64,000 bases of DNA from Manihot esculenta (GCF_001659605.2 NC_035162.2:4855248-4919247), one strand, 5' to 3'; shown: positions 35,071-48,260, counted from the first letter of the stretch. Numbers and translations: made by a program. Notes: a model not told the origin generated them from the letters alone.

Positions 35071-38000
35071 TCTGGTAGTGTGGCTCAGCCAGCAGCTCCA
35101 GCCATGACTCAGGCCAGTGGCAGAGGCAGAGGGAGAGGGTCAGCCTCTTCTTCAGCGGGTTTCAGAGGTGAAGGTCCATCAGCTCCAGCACGGATCTTCA
35201 CGATGACTCTGCAGGAGGCAGATGCATCTAACACCGTGGTGGCAGGTAACTTAGTCATTGGTTGTTCAGATGTGTATGCCTTGATGGACCCTGGTGCATC
35301 TCATTCTTTTATTGCTCCGAGAGCCGTCCAGAGGTTGGGGTTGATGATCTCTGAGTTAGAGTGTCCTCTCTGGGTCAGTGGACCCAAGTGTGATCCATCA
35401 GTGGCAGAGTCAGTCTGCCAATGTAGTCCTGTGTTTGTTGAGGGAAGATGCTTGTCCGCCGACCTGGTGGTTCTAGATTTGACAGATTTTGACGTCATTC
35501 TAGGGATGGACTGGCTATCTACCCATGGTGCTATCTTGGACTGTAGGGACAAGGTAGTCAGGTTCAGAGTTCAGGATGGGTCAGAGGTTATCTTCAGGGG
35601 AGACAGGAGGGGTACACCTAGAGGTCTGATATCAGCTCTTCAGGCTCGTAGGTTGGTTAGGAAGGGATGTCAGGGGTATTTGGCTCATGTGAGAGAGCTT
35701 AGCAGTCAGGTTAGAGAGCCCGCCTCGGTGCCAGTGGTTAGAGAGTTTCTAGACGTCTTCCCAGACGAGCTGCCAGGTTTACCACCTACTAGGGAGATAG
35801 AGTTCGAGATAGAATTGATGCCTGGAACCCGACCGATCTCTATCCCTCCCTACAGGATGGCTCCAGCCGAGTTGAAAGAATTGAAGGAACAGTTGCAAGA
35901 GTTGGTAGAAAAGGGCTTCATCCGACCGAGCACCTCACCTTGGGGTGCACCAGTTTTGTTCGTAAGAAAGAAGGATGGATCCCTTAGGCTTTGTATCGAC
36001 TACAGGCAGTTGAACAAAGTCACTACCAAGAATAAGTACCCGTTGCCTAGGATCGACGATCTATTTGACCAGCTAGCCGGAGCAGGTTGTTTCTCCAAAA
36101 TAGATCTGAGATCAGGGTACCATCAGTTGAGGATCAGAGAAGAAGATGTGCCAAAGACAGCTTTCAGGACCAGATATGGGCATTTTGAGTTCCTTGTAAT
36201 GCCGTTCGGGTTAACCAACGCCCCTGCAGCATTCATGGATCTCATGAACAGAGTGTTTAGTCAGTACCTGGATCACTTTGTTATTGTCTTCATAGATGAT
36301 ATTTTAGTGTATTCCAGGAATGCAGAGGAGCATGCCCATCATCTGAGGTTGGTTTTGCAGACCCTGAGGGAACATGACTTGTATGCCAAGTTCTCTAAAT
36401 GTGAGTTCTGGCTGAGGAGCATTTCGTTCTTGGGGCATGTAGTGTCAGAGAATGGGATAGAGGTGGACCCCAAGAAGACAGAAACTGTGGCTAACTGGCC
36501 TAGACCCACTTCAGTGACGGAGATCAGGAGTTTCTTGGGTTTGGCAGGTTACTACAGGAGGTTCATTAAGGACTTCTCGAAAATAGCAGCTCCTCTGACC
36601 AGACTAATCAGGAAGAATCAGAAGTTTCTGTGGACCGACCAGTGCGAAGAGAGTTTTGAAGAGCTTAAGAAGAGGTTGACTTCAGCACCAGTTTTAGCTT
36701 TGCCATCTAGTGATGAGGACTTTACAGTCTTTTGTGATGCGTCCCGTGTGGGACTGGGTTGTGTACTGATGCAGAATGAGAGGGTGATTGCTTATGCTTC
36801 TAGGCAACTAAAGAAGCATGAGTTGAATTACCCCACACATGACCTTGAGATGGCAGCAGTAATCTTTGCACTCAAGATGTGGAGGCACTACCTCTATGGG
36901 GTAAAATGTGAGATCTTTACAGATCATAAGAGCCTGCAGTACATCCTAAGTCAAAGAGATTTGAACTTGAGACAGAGGAGATGGGTAGAGCTGCTGAGTG
37001 ACTATGATTGCAAGATTCAGTATCATCCGGGTAAGGCGAATGTCGTGGCAGACGCCCTAAGCCGGAAGTCACTAGGCAGTCTATCCCACATCACGGCAGA
37101 GAGGAGACCAGTGGTGAAGGAGTTTTACAAGCTCATTGATGAAGGTCTACAGTTGGAGTTGTCTGGTGCCGGTGCTTTAGTGGCCCAGATGAGAGTGACA
37201 CCTGTGTTTCTGGAGTAGGTGGCTCAGAAACAGCATGAGGACCCAGAGTTGGTAAAGATTGCCAGGACTGTTCAGTCAGGCAAGGACAGTGAGTTCAGAT
37301 TTGACAGTAAGGGGATCCTCCGCTATGGGAGCAGACTTTGTGTACCAGATGACATAGGGCTAAAAGGAGACATTATGAGGGAGGCTCATAATGCAAGATA
37401 CAGCGTTCACCCCGGAGCCACCAAGATGTATCAAGATTTGAAGAAGATTTATTGGTGGCCAGCGATGAAGAAAGAAGTGGCACAGTTTGTGTCCGCCTGC
37501 GAAGTATGTCAGAGGGTGAAGCTGGAACATCAGAAGACGGCTGGAATGCTTAACCCGCTACCTATTCCAGAGTGGAAATGGGAGAATATAGCTATGGACT
37601 TCGTAGTGGGGTTACCGGCGACGTCCAACAGAGTGGACTCCATATGGGTGATTGTGGACAGACTCACCAAATCTGCTCACTTCATTCCTGTCAGGAGTGG
37701 CTACTCTGTGGACAAGTTGGCGCAGGTATATGTGGATGAGATCGTCAGGCTGCATGGGGTCCCTGTTTCAATAGTGTCTGATAGAGGGCCCCAGTTCACC
37801 TTCAGGTTTTGGCGGAGTCTGCAGAATGCCATGGGTACTAGGTTGGATTTCAGCACTGCCTTCCACCCCCAGACTGACGGACAGTCAGAAAGGACCATCC
37901 AGACTATCGAGGATATACTTAGAATGTGTGTGCTGGACTTTGGCGGTTCTTGGAGGCAGCATCTACCTTTGGTGGAGTTTGCCTACAATAACAGCCATCA

Positions 38001-38214
38001 TGCTAGCATCGGGATGGTTCCATATGAAGCTTTATATGGAAGGAAGTGCAGATCACCTGTTTGCTGGGAGGAAGTTGGAGAGAAGGCCTTGGCAGGGCCT
38101 GAGTTAGTAGAGATTACCAGCAGGGTGGTACCCATAATCAGAGAGAGAATCAAGACTGCTGCAAGCAGACAGAAGAGTTATGCAGACATCCGCAGAAGGC
38201 AGATAGAGTTTTAG
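35071..38214 (+). pseudogene. pol: pol of element A: protease, RT, RNase H, integrase
   Basis: This continues the A gag frame after the B insertion. It contains a Gly/Arg-rich linker, protease ([11 protein letters not shown], about 35281), reverse transcriptase ([12 protein letters not shown], then [14 protein letters not shown] near 36275), RNase H ([15 protein letters not shown] near 36730, [17 protein letters not shown]), and integrase. The integrase has an HHCC zinc site ending CEVCQ and catalytic acids in IAMDFVVGLP, VSDRGPQF and DGQSERTIQ. TAG stops at 37216-37218 (between RNase H and integrase) and 38212-38214 (after integrase) break the polyprotein. Each functional domain itself is uninterrupted, which suggests recent inactivation. 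Confidence 0.93.
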
Positions 38215-38599
38215 GAGGGGGATCTGGTATTGCTCAAGGTGTCTCCAATGAAAGGAGTGGTTCGTTTTGGAAAGAAAGGTAATCTAGCCCCACGATACAT
38301 CGGACCCTTTGAAGTCTTACAAAAGATTGGGAATGTGTCGTACAAGCTGGATTTACCTGCTTCAATGGAAAAAATCCATCTGGTTTTCCATGTTAAGAAA
38401 GTTTGTGTCGGATCCGAGCAAGGTTCTTAGTGAGCCTGATGTGGAGGTCCAAGAGGATCTCACCTATGTTGAGCAGCCAGTACGGATCATAGACACCCAG
38501 ATCAGAAAGCTAAGAAACAAGGAAATCCCGATGGTGAAAGTCCTATGGAACCACCACAATATGGAAGAGTGCACCTGGGAATACCCTTATCTTTTCTAA
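38215..38599 (+). pseudogene. integrase C-terminal tail and chromodomain-like end of element A
   Basis: After the TAG the sense continues EGDLVLLKVSPMKG...LAPRYIGPFEVL, the GPY/F-like module of chromovirus integrases. Near 38390 it shifts frame at FHV; a small deletion is likely. The other frame continues to LRNKEIPMVKVLWNHHNMEE and CTWEYPYLF before TAA at 38597. The last part resembles the chromodomain-like tail of Tekay/Del elements, slightly shortened. Confidence 0.8.
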
Positions 38600-38670
38600 G
38601 GTTAGTTCTTTGTGAGTTCTATGTGTTTTGTATGTATGTTATGTGTATGCCATGCTATGTGCTAGTTGAG

Positions 38671-38692
38671 GAACATTCGGGGACGAATGTTC
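38671..38692 (+). repeat. perfect 9-bp-stem hairpin just upstream of the polypurine tract
   Basis: GAACATTCG, loop GGGA, then CGAATGTTC. It lies a few bases before the G-rich polypurine tract. Confidence 0.85.
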
Positions 38693-38694
38693 TT

Positions 38695-38707
38695 AAGGGG
38701 GGGAGAA
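38695..38707 (+). promoter_or_regulatory. polypurine tract of element A
   Basis: The all-purine AAGGGGGGGAGAA directly abuts the TG of the 3' LTR at 38708. This is the plus-strand primer for reverse transcription. Confidence 0.88.
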
Positions 38708-40969
38708 TGTAATACCCGGCTAGACTCCAGTATCGGAATTCCTACCGTCCGGTGGAATTTCAGATGTCGGAGACCTCTAGAAGGGTAAAACCATATTTTC
38801 ATGAAATGTTTTAATGTTTTTGATGATTTTAAGTAAAGAGAAAATGAGTTTTTGAATAAAAACACCCTTGGAGGAAACTCAGGTTCGGCCGTCGAAACTC
38901 AAGTTCGGCCGCCGAACATGCATGCACTTCGGGAGTGCTTTAGGCCCCCGAAGGCATAAGTGAGGGAAGTCCAGGTTCGGCCGCCGAATCTCAAGTTCGG
39001 CCGCCGAACATGGCATGCATGCGGAGGCACTTTCGGCCCCCGAACGTGGCCTGGCCAGCCACTATAAAATGGTCCCTTAGCCGAAAACGGGCGAGCTTTT
39101 TCCCCATTTTCGGCCAAGGTGAGTCCTTCCGCCATTCCTCACCATCCTTGAGTTCTTTCCTTCAAATCTTTCAAGTTTTTCACAAGTTTTTGCTTTATTT
39201 TGAAGATTTTCGAGTTTAAAGCAAGTTTTGGAGCTTTGAGGTTCAAGAACTCAAAATCTCCCACCTTCGAGTTTAGGACGTCTCTCTCTCGATCTTCAAG
39301 AGGTAAGAGCCGATCTTAAGCTCATTTTATGTTTAAAGTAAGTTTTATGCAAGATCTATGGGGTAGAATGCATGTTTAGCTCATAGTTAGGTTTTGAGTT
39401 AATGTTATGTTTTGAGCATGTATGTTGGATTTGTGTGTTGTAGTTGGGGTTTAAGTTAGTTTGAAGCCCCTAGGAGCCAATGTATGTATATTTGCATGGT
39501 TTGGATGAGTTATATGCATGTTGAGAGATTTGGGAGGCAAATGTGCATAAAGGAGCCAAGTTTCTGCCCTTTGGCAGAAACCAGGTTCGGCAGCCGAAGG
39601 AACTTTCGGCCGCCGAACATGGCTGGGGAGGGAGGCCTTTCGGCTGCCGAAGTTGCCCCCGAAAAGAGACTTTCATCTTTGTCTGGGACTTTCGGCCGCC
39701 GAAGGTGCCGCCGAACCTGCCTGGGTTTCGGCTCTGGAGGGACTTTCGGCCGCCGAAGGTGCCGCCGAACCTGCCCTGTTCAGCCTTCCTTTGCATGTTT
39801 TTGCATGATTGTTTGAGGTATTTTAGGGGGTTTTTGGGGGATGTTTTTAGAGTTATGTTCTAGTTGTTTGGTCCCTCATTTGAGTCCACCTGTATAGGTT
39901 CGGACCCGAGGAACCGAGGACCCCAGCAGTGAGTTCAGCTGCTTCTGAGTCAGTAGAGCTTCGGCCAGAGGTGAGTAGAATAAACCTTTATGTTTTTAAA
40001 GCAAATGAATTATAAAGTTGAGCATGTTCATGCATCATGAATGCCATGTGATGAATTAGGTTGTTTGCATTAGAATTCACGAATATGTTGCATTGCATTT
40101 ATGATGTTGATGTGGATTGGTCATTGAATGATCCTTTAATCCTCATATGGTATGATGATGCTACGGCATGAGATGGTATGGAAGTCCAGGTTGTACCCAT
40201 TCTACGTCCCTGGCACTATGTAAGAGAAAGTCCAGGTTGTACCCATTCTACGTCCCTGGCACATTGGTATGTATGATATGTTATGTTAAGAGAAAGACCG
40301 GTTGTACCCATTCTACGTCCCGACACTTTGGAAATGTAGAGGACTATTGGTGACAATACCATCCGAGATGTGATTTGTTGTGATGTGTTGCATTACATAA
40401 TGGCATGAGATTTAAATATTGTTTTCTATGATTCTGCTCACTGGGCTCTTGTAGCTCACCCCTTTCCCTAATCCCCCAGGATTGCAGGTACGGGCTAGAC
40501 AGAGAAGTCAAGAAGAGTAAAGTCTTATGTTTGTAATAGTTAGAAAGTGGACATGATAAATTGTAAGATAATGTAAAGTTGAATAGTTATGTTATGTATA
40601 ATGATATTGAGGATTAGAAGTTGTGCTTGACCCTATAGATGTTGTAATCCCTTTTTATTACATGATCTTATGTTTATTGATGACTATGTTAGCCAACTCA
40701 ACACATGTTATGCCACCCATTGGGGGCATTGATGAGATCCCACAGAGGGGTCAAGATATGATTATGTATATGTTCAGTGCATGCACAGGTTGAGTTTGGC
40801 GTATGATAGAATGCATGAAAGAGAAGTTTTGATTTTTATGTATGATTGTTGATCATGTATGAGATTAAACAGGTTTACAGGTTTCATGTCAGGCTTGCTA
40901 CGGGTCCCGGCGGCCTTAAGTCGATCCGGATCCTAGCGCCGGTAGCGGTCCGATTTTCGGGTCGTTACA
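38708..40969 (+). repeat. 3' LTR of element A
   Basis: 2,262 bp with TATAAAAT at 39063-39070, against TATAAAAG in the 5' LTR. It has the fuller palindrome block (38880-39010), a second cluster (39585-39770) and the hairpin array (40187-40325). The end lies 144 bp from the SLY1 stop codon. Confidence 0.93.
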
Positions 40970-41112
40970 CTGTCAAAGTCTTGCGGCAAACTAATTATCA
41001 GCAAAGCCTACTCTAAATCAAATGGTAACACAATTCATGATGGCCAGTCTCCTCTTTGATGCATAAAGCACAGAACAACCTACTTCAAAGTTCATGTACA
41101 AAACTCCTCGTA

Positions 41113-43136
41113 TTAATGAGTGGAAGCAGTTGCAGCAGTACTACCAAGCCCCATCTTCTGCCCCAAGAGTGTGAGCTGCTCAACAAACTCTGTTCCAGTG
41201 AGAATTTCTGTTGTTCCATATATAATATGCTTGACAGGCTGCTGGCGCTGTGCAAGCTCTTGCAAGCCCCCATACTCCATATAATTACCGCCACCAATCA
41301 TGAACACCATGGCTTCTTTAAATGGCCCTTTGAGATGGCTACTACCAGCCCCTGACTTAGGAGAACGAGGATCAAACACAAGGTAAGAGTCGATTTCAGG
41401 ATTAGGTTTCCCTTCCATCAAAGCTTCCACAATCCTTGTTAAAGCAAGCTGCCTATCGCTAGATAATAAGTTCTTAACACCAGCTGTCACAGCACTAATT
41501 GACTGCCCATAAAGCTTTTCGGCCCAATCTACAATATTACTCCTACTTGCAGAATTTGCTGATGCTAATGAAACATTCAAGGACTTGATTTTCTTCACAT
41601 ACTGGAATGCACAAGTATCAACCTCAGACTCCCGAAGAGCTGCTTCCACTGATTCAACTTCTGACTGGTTAAGGCTATCGGAGGATATAAGGTAAATGAT
41701 TGCAAATCTCAGCTTATCCATCTTGGACCCCTTCCCTTTAAGCACACCCAAAAGTTCATTTCGATCAATCCCACCTCTGACCATCATGTCATTCTCCTTT
41801 TTCGCATATGAATCAAGAGACCTCTCCTTGATCTCACCCAATAACACAGTTGCAATGTTTGTGTGCTTATCAATCACCTGCTTCCGCTCTGTCAACTCAG
41901 GCAGTGAGTTCACTGCATTCATCAAATGTTTAGTATTACCAATCAGGTCTGTTCCATCAAATTCTGTCCCATCCGTTCCACCAGTCCTCCTGTTCACCTC
42001 ATCAACATCCTTCTTGTACTTATTCAATTGTGTCTCAATCTCCACAGCAACTTCAGGAAATTCCAGAGACCCATTTGCAACCCAGAAAGGGTCTGAACTA
42101 TCCAACTCATATGACTTCATCCCTCCCTTTTCCCCCTGCACACTCAACCTATTCAGCTTCAGTCCAAGCACATCATGAACAAGGGGGCGATACCTAAAGT
42201 CATGCTGTATCCCAACTGCCAACTCAAAATTCCTATCAAATATACACAAAATCGGCCTCTGAAATGAGCTCATAAAACCACCACCTTCTGAAAACAGGTT
42301 ATTCTTTGACAACAAATGATCCCTCAATCTCTGATCCAATGCTGATGCCACCATCTCTGCTGGCCCTCCCCGTGGGCACCTGATAAGGGGCACAACAGCC
42401 AGGGTTGCCAGCACACAAAACAAACCACTAACAATCTTCTCAACTATCCCCTCAATCTCCCTATCCCCAGCAGACGGATCATTTAATTGAACATAGCTAG
42501 ATTTCTGGGCTAATGAAAACAAATTATCCTCCAAAGTCACAAACTCCAAATATTGATCATGCACCTTGGAAATCCTCTGTATCGAATCCGAATTCAGGGT
42601 CCCAGATGAAAGATCCTCAAGAAGTGGACGAGGGATCGAAGATGAAAAATTCAGGTGGAAGCTATCATAAACCGAGCGAGATGCATCAGAAATAATTCTT
42701 TGAATGTTGATTTGACTTGGTTGAACAAAGTACACAGCAGGGACATCATGAACGGGTTTCCGATCCTTATCAATAAGGAAATAGAGGGTAACCCCATGCT
42801 TGCGCAGATCCTTGACGTGAATCAACGGGGATAAGATATTTTGGCAAAATCTGTCATAAATCAAGATCTTGTACACCTCTTCATTGGCAGTACCAGTTGC
42901 ATTTACAGGTTGATTTAGGTTTAGCATCCGGATTATACATTCTATATCCAAAATAAACAGATCAAAATAACAAAATATCAGTTCATTCAATTCGTAGAAG
43001 AATAAGGATCAACGTCGGTGATAATACAAGATAACTGAGAAAAGAACCGACTACCAATGTTTAAGCTTAAAGGAAGAATGAGAATCTAGAGGAAGGAAAA
43101 ATTACCGGTTTGTTTTTGACGGAGGTTGAGAGCCAT
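41113..43136 (-). CDS. SLY1: SEC1/Munc18-family vesicle transport protein SLY1
   Basis: Exon 1 (43136-43106) encodes MALNLRQKQT and exon 2 (42941-41113) encodes the remaining residues, 619 in total, the usual size for plant SLY1. The start and overall sequence closely follow Arabidopsis SLY1: ECIIRMLNLNQPVNATG, YKILIYDRFCQNILSPL, FVTLEDNLFSLAQ, FDGTDLIGNTKHLMNAV and the C-terminal VFMIGGGNYMEYGGLQEL. SM proteins bind syntaxin-type SNAREs; SLY1 works with SYP31/SED5-like syntaxin in ER-Golgi transport. The frame is intact. Element A ends only about 140 bp beyond the stop codon, so the transcript's 3' UTR or terminator may now lie in or run into LTR DNA. Confidence 0.97.
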
Positions 43137-43269
43137 GACCGTGAAAATTCTGATCTTTGTTGCTGTTCGCTAAGCCAAGTATTTCTTCCAAAGCTCCGTG
43201 CAAGGATTAAGAGTTGTTTCTGCTTGCTTCAGTAGCGGTGGACGCAGGGACGTAAACGGGTATCTACCG

Positions 43270-44925
43270 CCAAAATTAAACTAGAGAATCCGAACCGACT
43301 TATATTAGTAATTGAATTAAAATATTTGAATTTGAATCTATTTATATCATTGATATTTAAATTTATTTTAAATTAAATTAAAAATTAATTTAAATTATTT
43401 AAATGGGTTTTCAATTCGATTATTATTATTAAAATAAAATTTAAATTCATTTCGTTTTATCTTTTTTAATTAATAAGTTATATAAAAAAATATTTTTCAT
43501 TAATATTTTTTATTAAAAAATTAATATTTTTAAAAATATTTAAAATTTAATTTTTAAATAAAAATATATTAAAAAATTTATAAATATTATTAAAATATAT
43601 GCAATAGAAAAATGTAATTAATAAAATATAAGCATTAAAATAAAATAATGTAAAATCTTAATTAATTCAAACATTTTATGAACATTAAAATAAATAATAG
43701 GATTGTTCTTTTCAAATGAATGTTTAAATATATCTTTATTTTTTATAAAAAATTAATTATTATAAAATTTAAAATAACGAAACAAATATAAAAATATAAT
43801 TTATAATAAAATATAATATTTATTTTAAAATTAATTAATATTAATTTTTTAATTGGCTGAATCAATTTTAAAATTATGTGACCGACCAACAGTAAAATTT
43901 AGTAATTTTATATTTTTTGTTAAAGTTACAAATTATAAATAAAAATAAATTATGCATTAATTTTTATTATTTTTTCATATTAATAATGTGATCTACAAAT
44001 TAATTATAAAAGTATAAATAAAATGAAATCATATTAATATTTATAAATTAAAACATTATGTTAAAAATTTTTAGAATAAAGAGATGTACGAAAAATAATA
44101 AAAATAATAAATAAGTTATCATAATTATCTTGAAACTTAATTTAGCATATTAAAAATAGTTTATACGAATATAAACTATTTTTATATGATTTTTTTAAAT
44201 ATATAAAAAAATTAATTATATGATTACTTTATTATCCTACTTTTTTTAAAAAAATAAGATTAATATTATTAAATTTTTTGATTTTGATATATATATATGT
44301 ATCAAAATTGTAATTTATTATCTTATAATTATAATCTTATAAATTTAAATTTTTTATTTTATAATTTAATTTTACAATTGTTATTTTAATATTTTAATAT
44401 TTTTAAATAAATATAAAATTAACATTATCATTTAATAAGTTATATTCTCACTTTATTATCCTTATAATTAATATTTTAAATTAAAACATTTAATTATCAA
44501 TTTAATATTATCAAAATTAAAATTTATTTTAAAAATCTTGTCTCAAAATATCTATTTTACTATTTACATATATTTTAAAATTAAAATAATTATTTACTAA
44601 CTTCAAATTAATTTAGATAATAAAATTATTATTCACTTTAAATTTTCAATATAATGATTAATAATATTAACAACAACTATTATCCTATACCATAATATTA
44701 CTAAATTTATTAATGTTTTATAATTAATAATACATACATATAATTAATTTTTATAAAATATTAACATTTAAAATTAAGTTGATTTTTAAAACCATAATCT
44801 ATCACTGTAATAATTTATTTTTTTATAAATTTGAGTTAATTTTTATTATTTTTCAGAATTTAGCAACATTTAAATGTGTTTTTCTATAACTTTATATCAA
44901 AATTTTATTTTTTTAATATATATAT
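43270..44925. other. extremely AT-rich spacer upstream of SLY1
   Basis: Nearly pure A/T with short ATATAT runs (near 44290). No coding or RNA feature is visible. Confidence 0.6.
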
Positions 44926-44929
44926 CATA

Positions 44930-47050
44930 ATTTACATATTTATTTAATTAATTTAAATAGATTGAGATGATAAAAATTATTGTTTACTTTAAATTTTAAA
45001 TATAATTATAACTAATTAAAGCAATAATTTATTATATGATAATTTTATATAATTAAAATTATTAATCTTATATAATTACATAAGATTATATTAAAATTAT
45101 ATTTAATTAAAGCAACAACTTATTATATCATAACTTTATAAAATTAAAACTATTTATCTTTTATAATTACATAAAAGAAATTTTTAGATTATATTAAAAT
45201 TGTTAGATTTTTTTTATATATATAGTTGATAGTTGATTTTTAAAATTATTATAATCAGTTTAATTATTATTTTATAAATTTAGATTTATTATCTAATAAT
45301 TTAGTATTATTATAATGATTATCATATTTTAATATTCATAATTAAAAATTAGTTTATTATTATTCCAATTATATTATTATTTATTATCCTATAATTTTTA
45401 ATATTAAAATTTAATTTTTTTTTACTATTTATATATATCCTAAAATTTATATACTTATTTACTAGTTGCAAATTAATTGTGATAATAACAATTATATTTA
45501 CTTTAAAAATAAAGTATAGTTGTTATAATTAAAAGATCAATATATTATCTAATAATTTTATATTTTTAAAATTATTATTTTATATTCTTTTTTATAATTA
45601 ATTAATATTTTATTTTAATTTTAGTATAATTACTAATAATTAAAAAAATTATTTAATATTAATAAAAAATTTGTTATTATTTTTTATAATTATTTAATAT
45701 TTAAATGTAAATTTAATAATACGATATATGATAATTATTTTAATATTTTTAATTAATATTTAAAATAATTATTTTAATAATCTTATCTAAAAAATTAATT
45801 TAAATATTATCAAAATTATTAATTTTTAATTATTATCCTACATAATTATTAAATAAAATTAATTAAATTCATAAATAAAAAATTTAAATATGAATTAATT
45901 TTAAATGATAAATATCTAAAATTATTTTCAAAAATTATTTAAATAATAAAATAGTTATTCATTTAAAATTTAAAATCAATTATAAATAGTTAAAAAATAT
46001 AAGGGTAAAATTAGTAATTCCTTTATTCATCCTCTTCCTACTTTTATATCTAGTATAATTACATATTTATTTAATTAATTTAAATATATTGAAATAATAA
46101 AAATTATTGTTCATTTTAAAATTTAAATATAATTATAAATAATTAAAACAATAACTTATTATATGATATTTTTATATAATTAAAATTATTAATCTTTTTT
46201 AATTACATAAAGAGGTTTTTTAGATTATATTAAAATTGTTAATTTTTTTTATATATAGTTGATAGTTGATTTTTAAAATTATTATAATTAGTTTAATTAT
46301 TATTTTATAATTTAATTTTATAAATTTAGATTTATTATCTAATAATTTAATATTATTATAATTATTTAGTATTTTAATATTTTAATTAAAAATTAGTTTA
46401 CCGTTATTTGAGTTGTATTATTATTTTATTATTTTATAATTTTTAATATTAAAATTTAATTTTTTTTACTATTCATATATATCCTAAAATTTATATACTT
46501 ATTACTAATTTTAAATTAATTTTGATAGTAACAATTATTTTTACTTTAAAATAAAATATAGTTGTTATAATTAAAATATCAACACATTATTTAATAATTT
46601 TATATTATCAAAATTATTATTTTTATATTCTTTTTTATAATTAATTAATATTTAATTTAAATTTTTGATATAATTATTAATAATTAGAAGAACCACTTAT
46701 AATTGAATAATTTAATATTAATAAAATTTTTATTTTATATTTTTTTATAATCATTTAATATTTAAATATAAATTTAATAATAAGATATATAATAATTATT
46801 CTAATACTTTTAATTAATATTTAAAATTATTATTTTAATAATCTTATCTAAAAATTAATTTAAATATTATCAAAATTATTAATTTTTAATAATTATCAAA
46901 TAAAATTAATTAAAATCATAAATAAGAAATTTAAACATACATTAATTTTAAATGATAATTATCTAAAATTATTTTAAAAAATTATTTAAGTAATAAAATA
47001 ATTATTCATTTAAAATTTAAATCAATAGTAAATAGTTAAAAAATATAAAA
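44930..47050. repeat. tandem duplication (about 1.1-kb units) of AT-rich DNA
   Basis: The segment from about 44930 to 46020 is repeated from about 46055 to 47050. Shared landmarks in the same order include ACATATTTATTTAATTAATT, TATATAGTTGATAGTTGATT, TATCCTAAAATTTATATACT and AATAGTTAAAAAATATAA. Copies differ by many substitutions and small indels, so the event is old. No coding capacity is present. Confidence 0.8.
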
Positions 47051-47059
47051 ATAAAATCA

Positions 47060-47426
47060 AATTTTTTATATATCTTATTATAAAAAGGGAAAACATTTAC
47101 CTAAATTAAAGTTTGACGTGTCTCGAATTGTTTGGAAGTAGACATTAAGTAATCAATCCTGGTTTTAATCCTCATGTGGGCTAAAGACAAAAGGGAGTTG
47201 GTGCCATGTGGTGAGACTAAAGCCAAGTGGCAAAGTCTCTCGGAACGAATAATGTCGAGGAAGATGTTCTTGTGCTTTCCATAAGTGTATTAAAAATTAT
47301 TTAAAAATATATATATAAAGAAAATGAGATCTTGATAAGCAAGAGACTTGTACTTACTCCTCCTTGACATTATCATTCTTGTTTAGAGTAATCTTCGTTT
47401 AAAAAAAGAAATAAGAATATTATAAA
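47060..47426. other. spacer left of element C
   Basis: Mixed-composition DNA with no gene recognised. It leads into the left LTR of element C. Confidence 0.4.
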
Positions 47427-48034
47427 TATGAGAGAAAGAGATGGGGACACATAGTCAAATGATTTAATTTATGAAAAAGTTAATGGTTTTGATAGAACTC
47501 GATCTTCTATTTCGTAGAGATTTGAGCTTGTTTGGAGAGATTCAAAGTTTTTTTAATTTGAGATAGTTAAAATCTATCCCTTAATATAATCGGTTCAGGG
47601 TATTAATATCTTGACCGTATCAAGACGTTCTGACAGATTGTCCTTTTGAATATGATGGTGGTGTGGCATATCATGATAAAAGCGTCAGGCGGCTCATTAA
47701 TGGCGAGCAGTTGGCTAATAAATGCTGAACCGTTTCACCCATACTTTGTCCATCATGCTCGTTTTTTCTGTCAGCCCTACTGTACATGCAATTATGACCT
47801 TAAGGGAAATATATGTATTTTAATGAGGTCGATCTGCTTGTTCCAAACATTGGTGAGGTCGGCTTGCATATTTCGGATATTGGTAAGGTCGAAGGTGTAG
47901 GAGGTCTGAACTGCATACTATATTGGTCAGGCATTCTATTGCCCAGTTGAGCTGGGTGTCCTAATACAAGACTCTTCTATTTCTTTTGTACACGTATCGT
48001 GATCTCAACAGAGTCCATTATTATTATATTATCG
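47427..48034 (-). repeat. 3' LTR of element C (left copy)
   Basis: It aligns along its length with 52694-53308 but has many substitutions. The first bases found in the other copy (TGTCTGAGACCCGACG) are not recognisable here, so its outer end is eroded. Confidence 0.75.
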
Positions 48035-48252
48035 GATACTTTTTCGCTTTTTTAAGGATTTTTTTATGACGGTCGGAGGAGCGAATCATGTTTGGTACGT
48101 TATTGTCAAGTGTGTGTCCATTAACTCCCTTTGAGTTACAAGGAGTTGTCATAAGACATGTGCGCACGTCCTCCCAAATGCGCTTTGATGATTATCGCTG
48201 TTTAGATTGTTAAAACGCGATATCTTGAAAGCTCATAAATTCTTTTTTTAAG

Positions 48253-48260
48253 TATAAAAA
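48253..48260 (+). promoter_or_regulatory. TATA-like box ahead of the element C antisense ORF
   Basis: TATAAAAA lies about 145 bp upstream of the ATG at 48400 and is followed by a CT-rich leader. It is placed to drive a plus-strand transcript opposite to gag-pol. Confidence 0.4.

Larger units (their letters stand above)
25109..40969 (+). mobile_element. element A: chromodomain-type Ty3/gypsy retrotransposon with a nested insertion
   Basis: Both LTRs (25109-27330 and 38708-40969) have matching TGTAATACCC...GTCGTTACA ends. The 5-bp repeat CTGTC flanks the element at 25104-25108 and 40970-40974. A tRNA-Met-type primer site follows the 5' LTR and a G-rich polypurine tract precedes the 3' LTR. Domain order is gag, protease, reverse transcriptase, RNase H, integrase and a chromodomain-like tail, as in Tekay/Del chromoviruses. 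Element B interrupts gag. Without B the element is about 9.8 kb. Several stops and frameshifts make it non-autonomous now. The two LTRs differ by scattered transitions and small indels, so the insertion looks fairly recent. Confidence 0.95.

Noticed and set aside
41696..42178. 160-residue plus-strand open frame opposite SLY1
   Set aside because: It is the antisense shadow of the conserved SLY1 exon.
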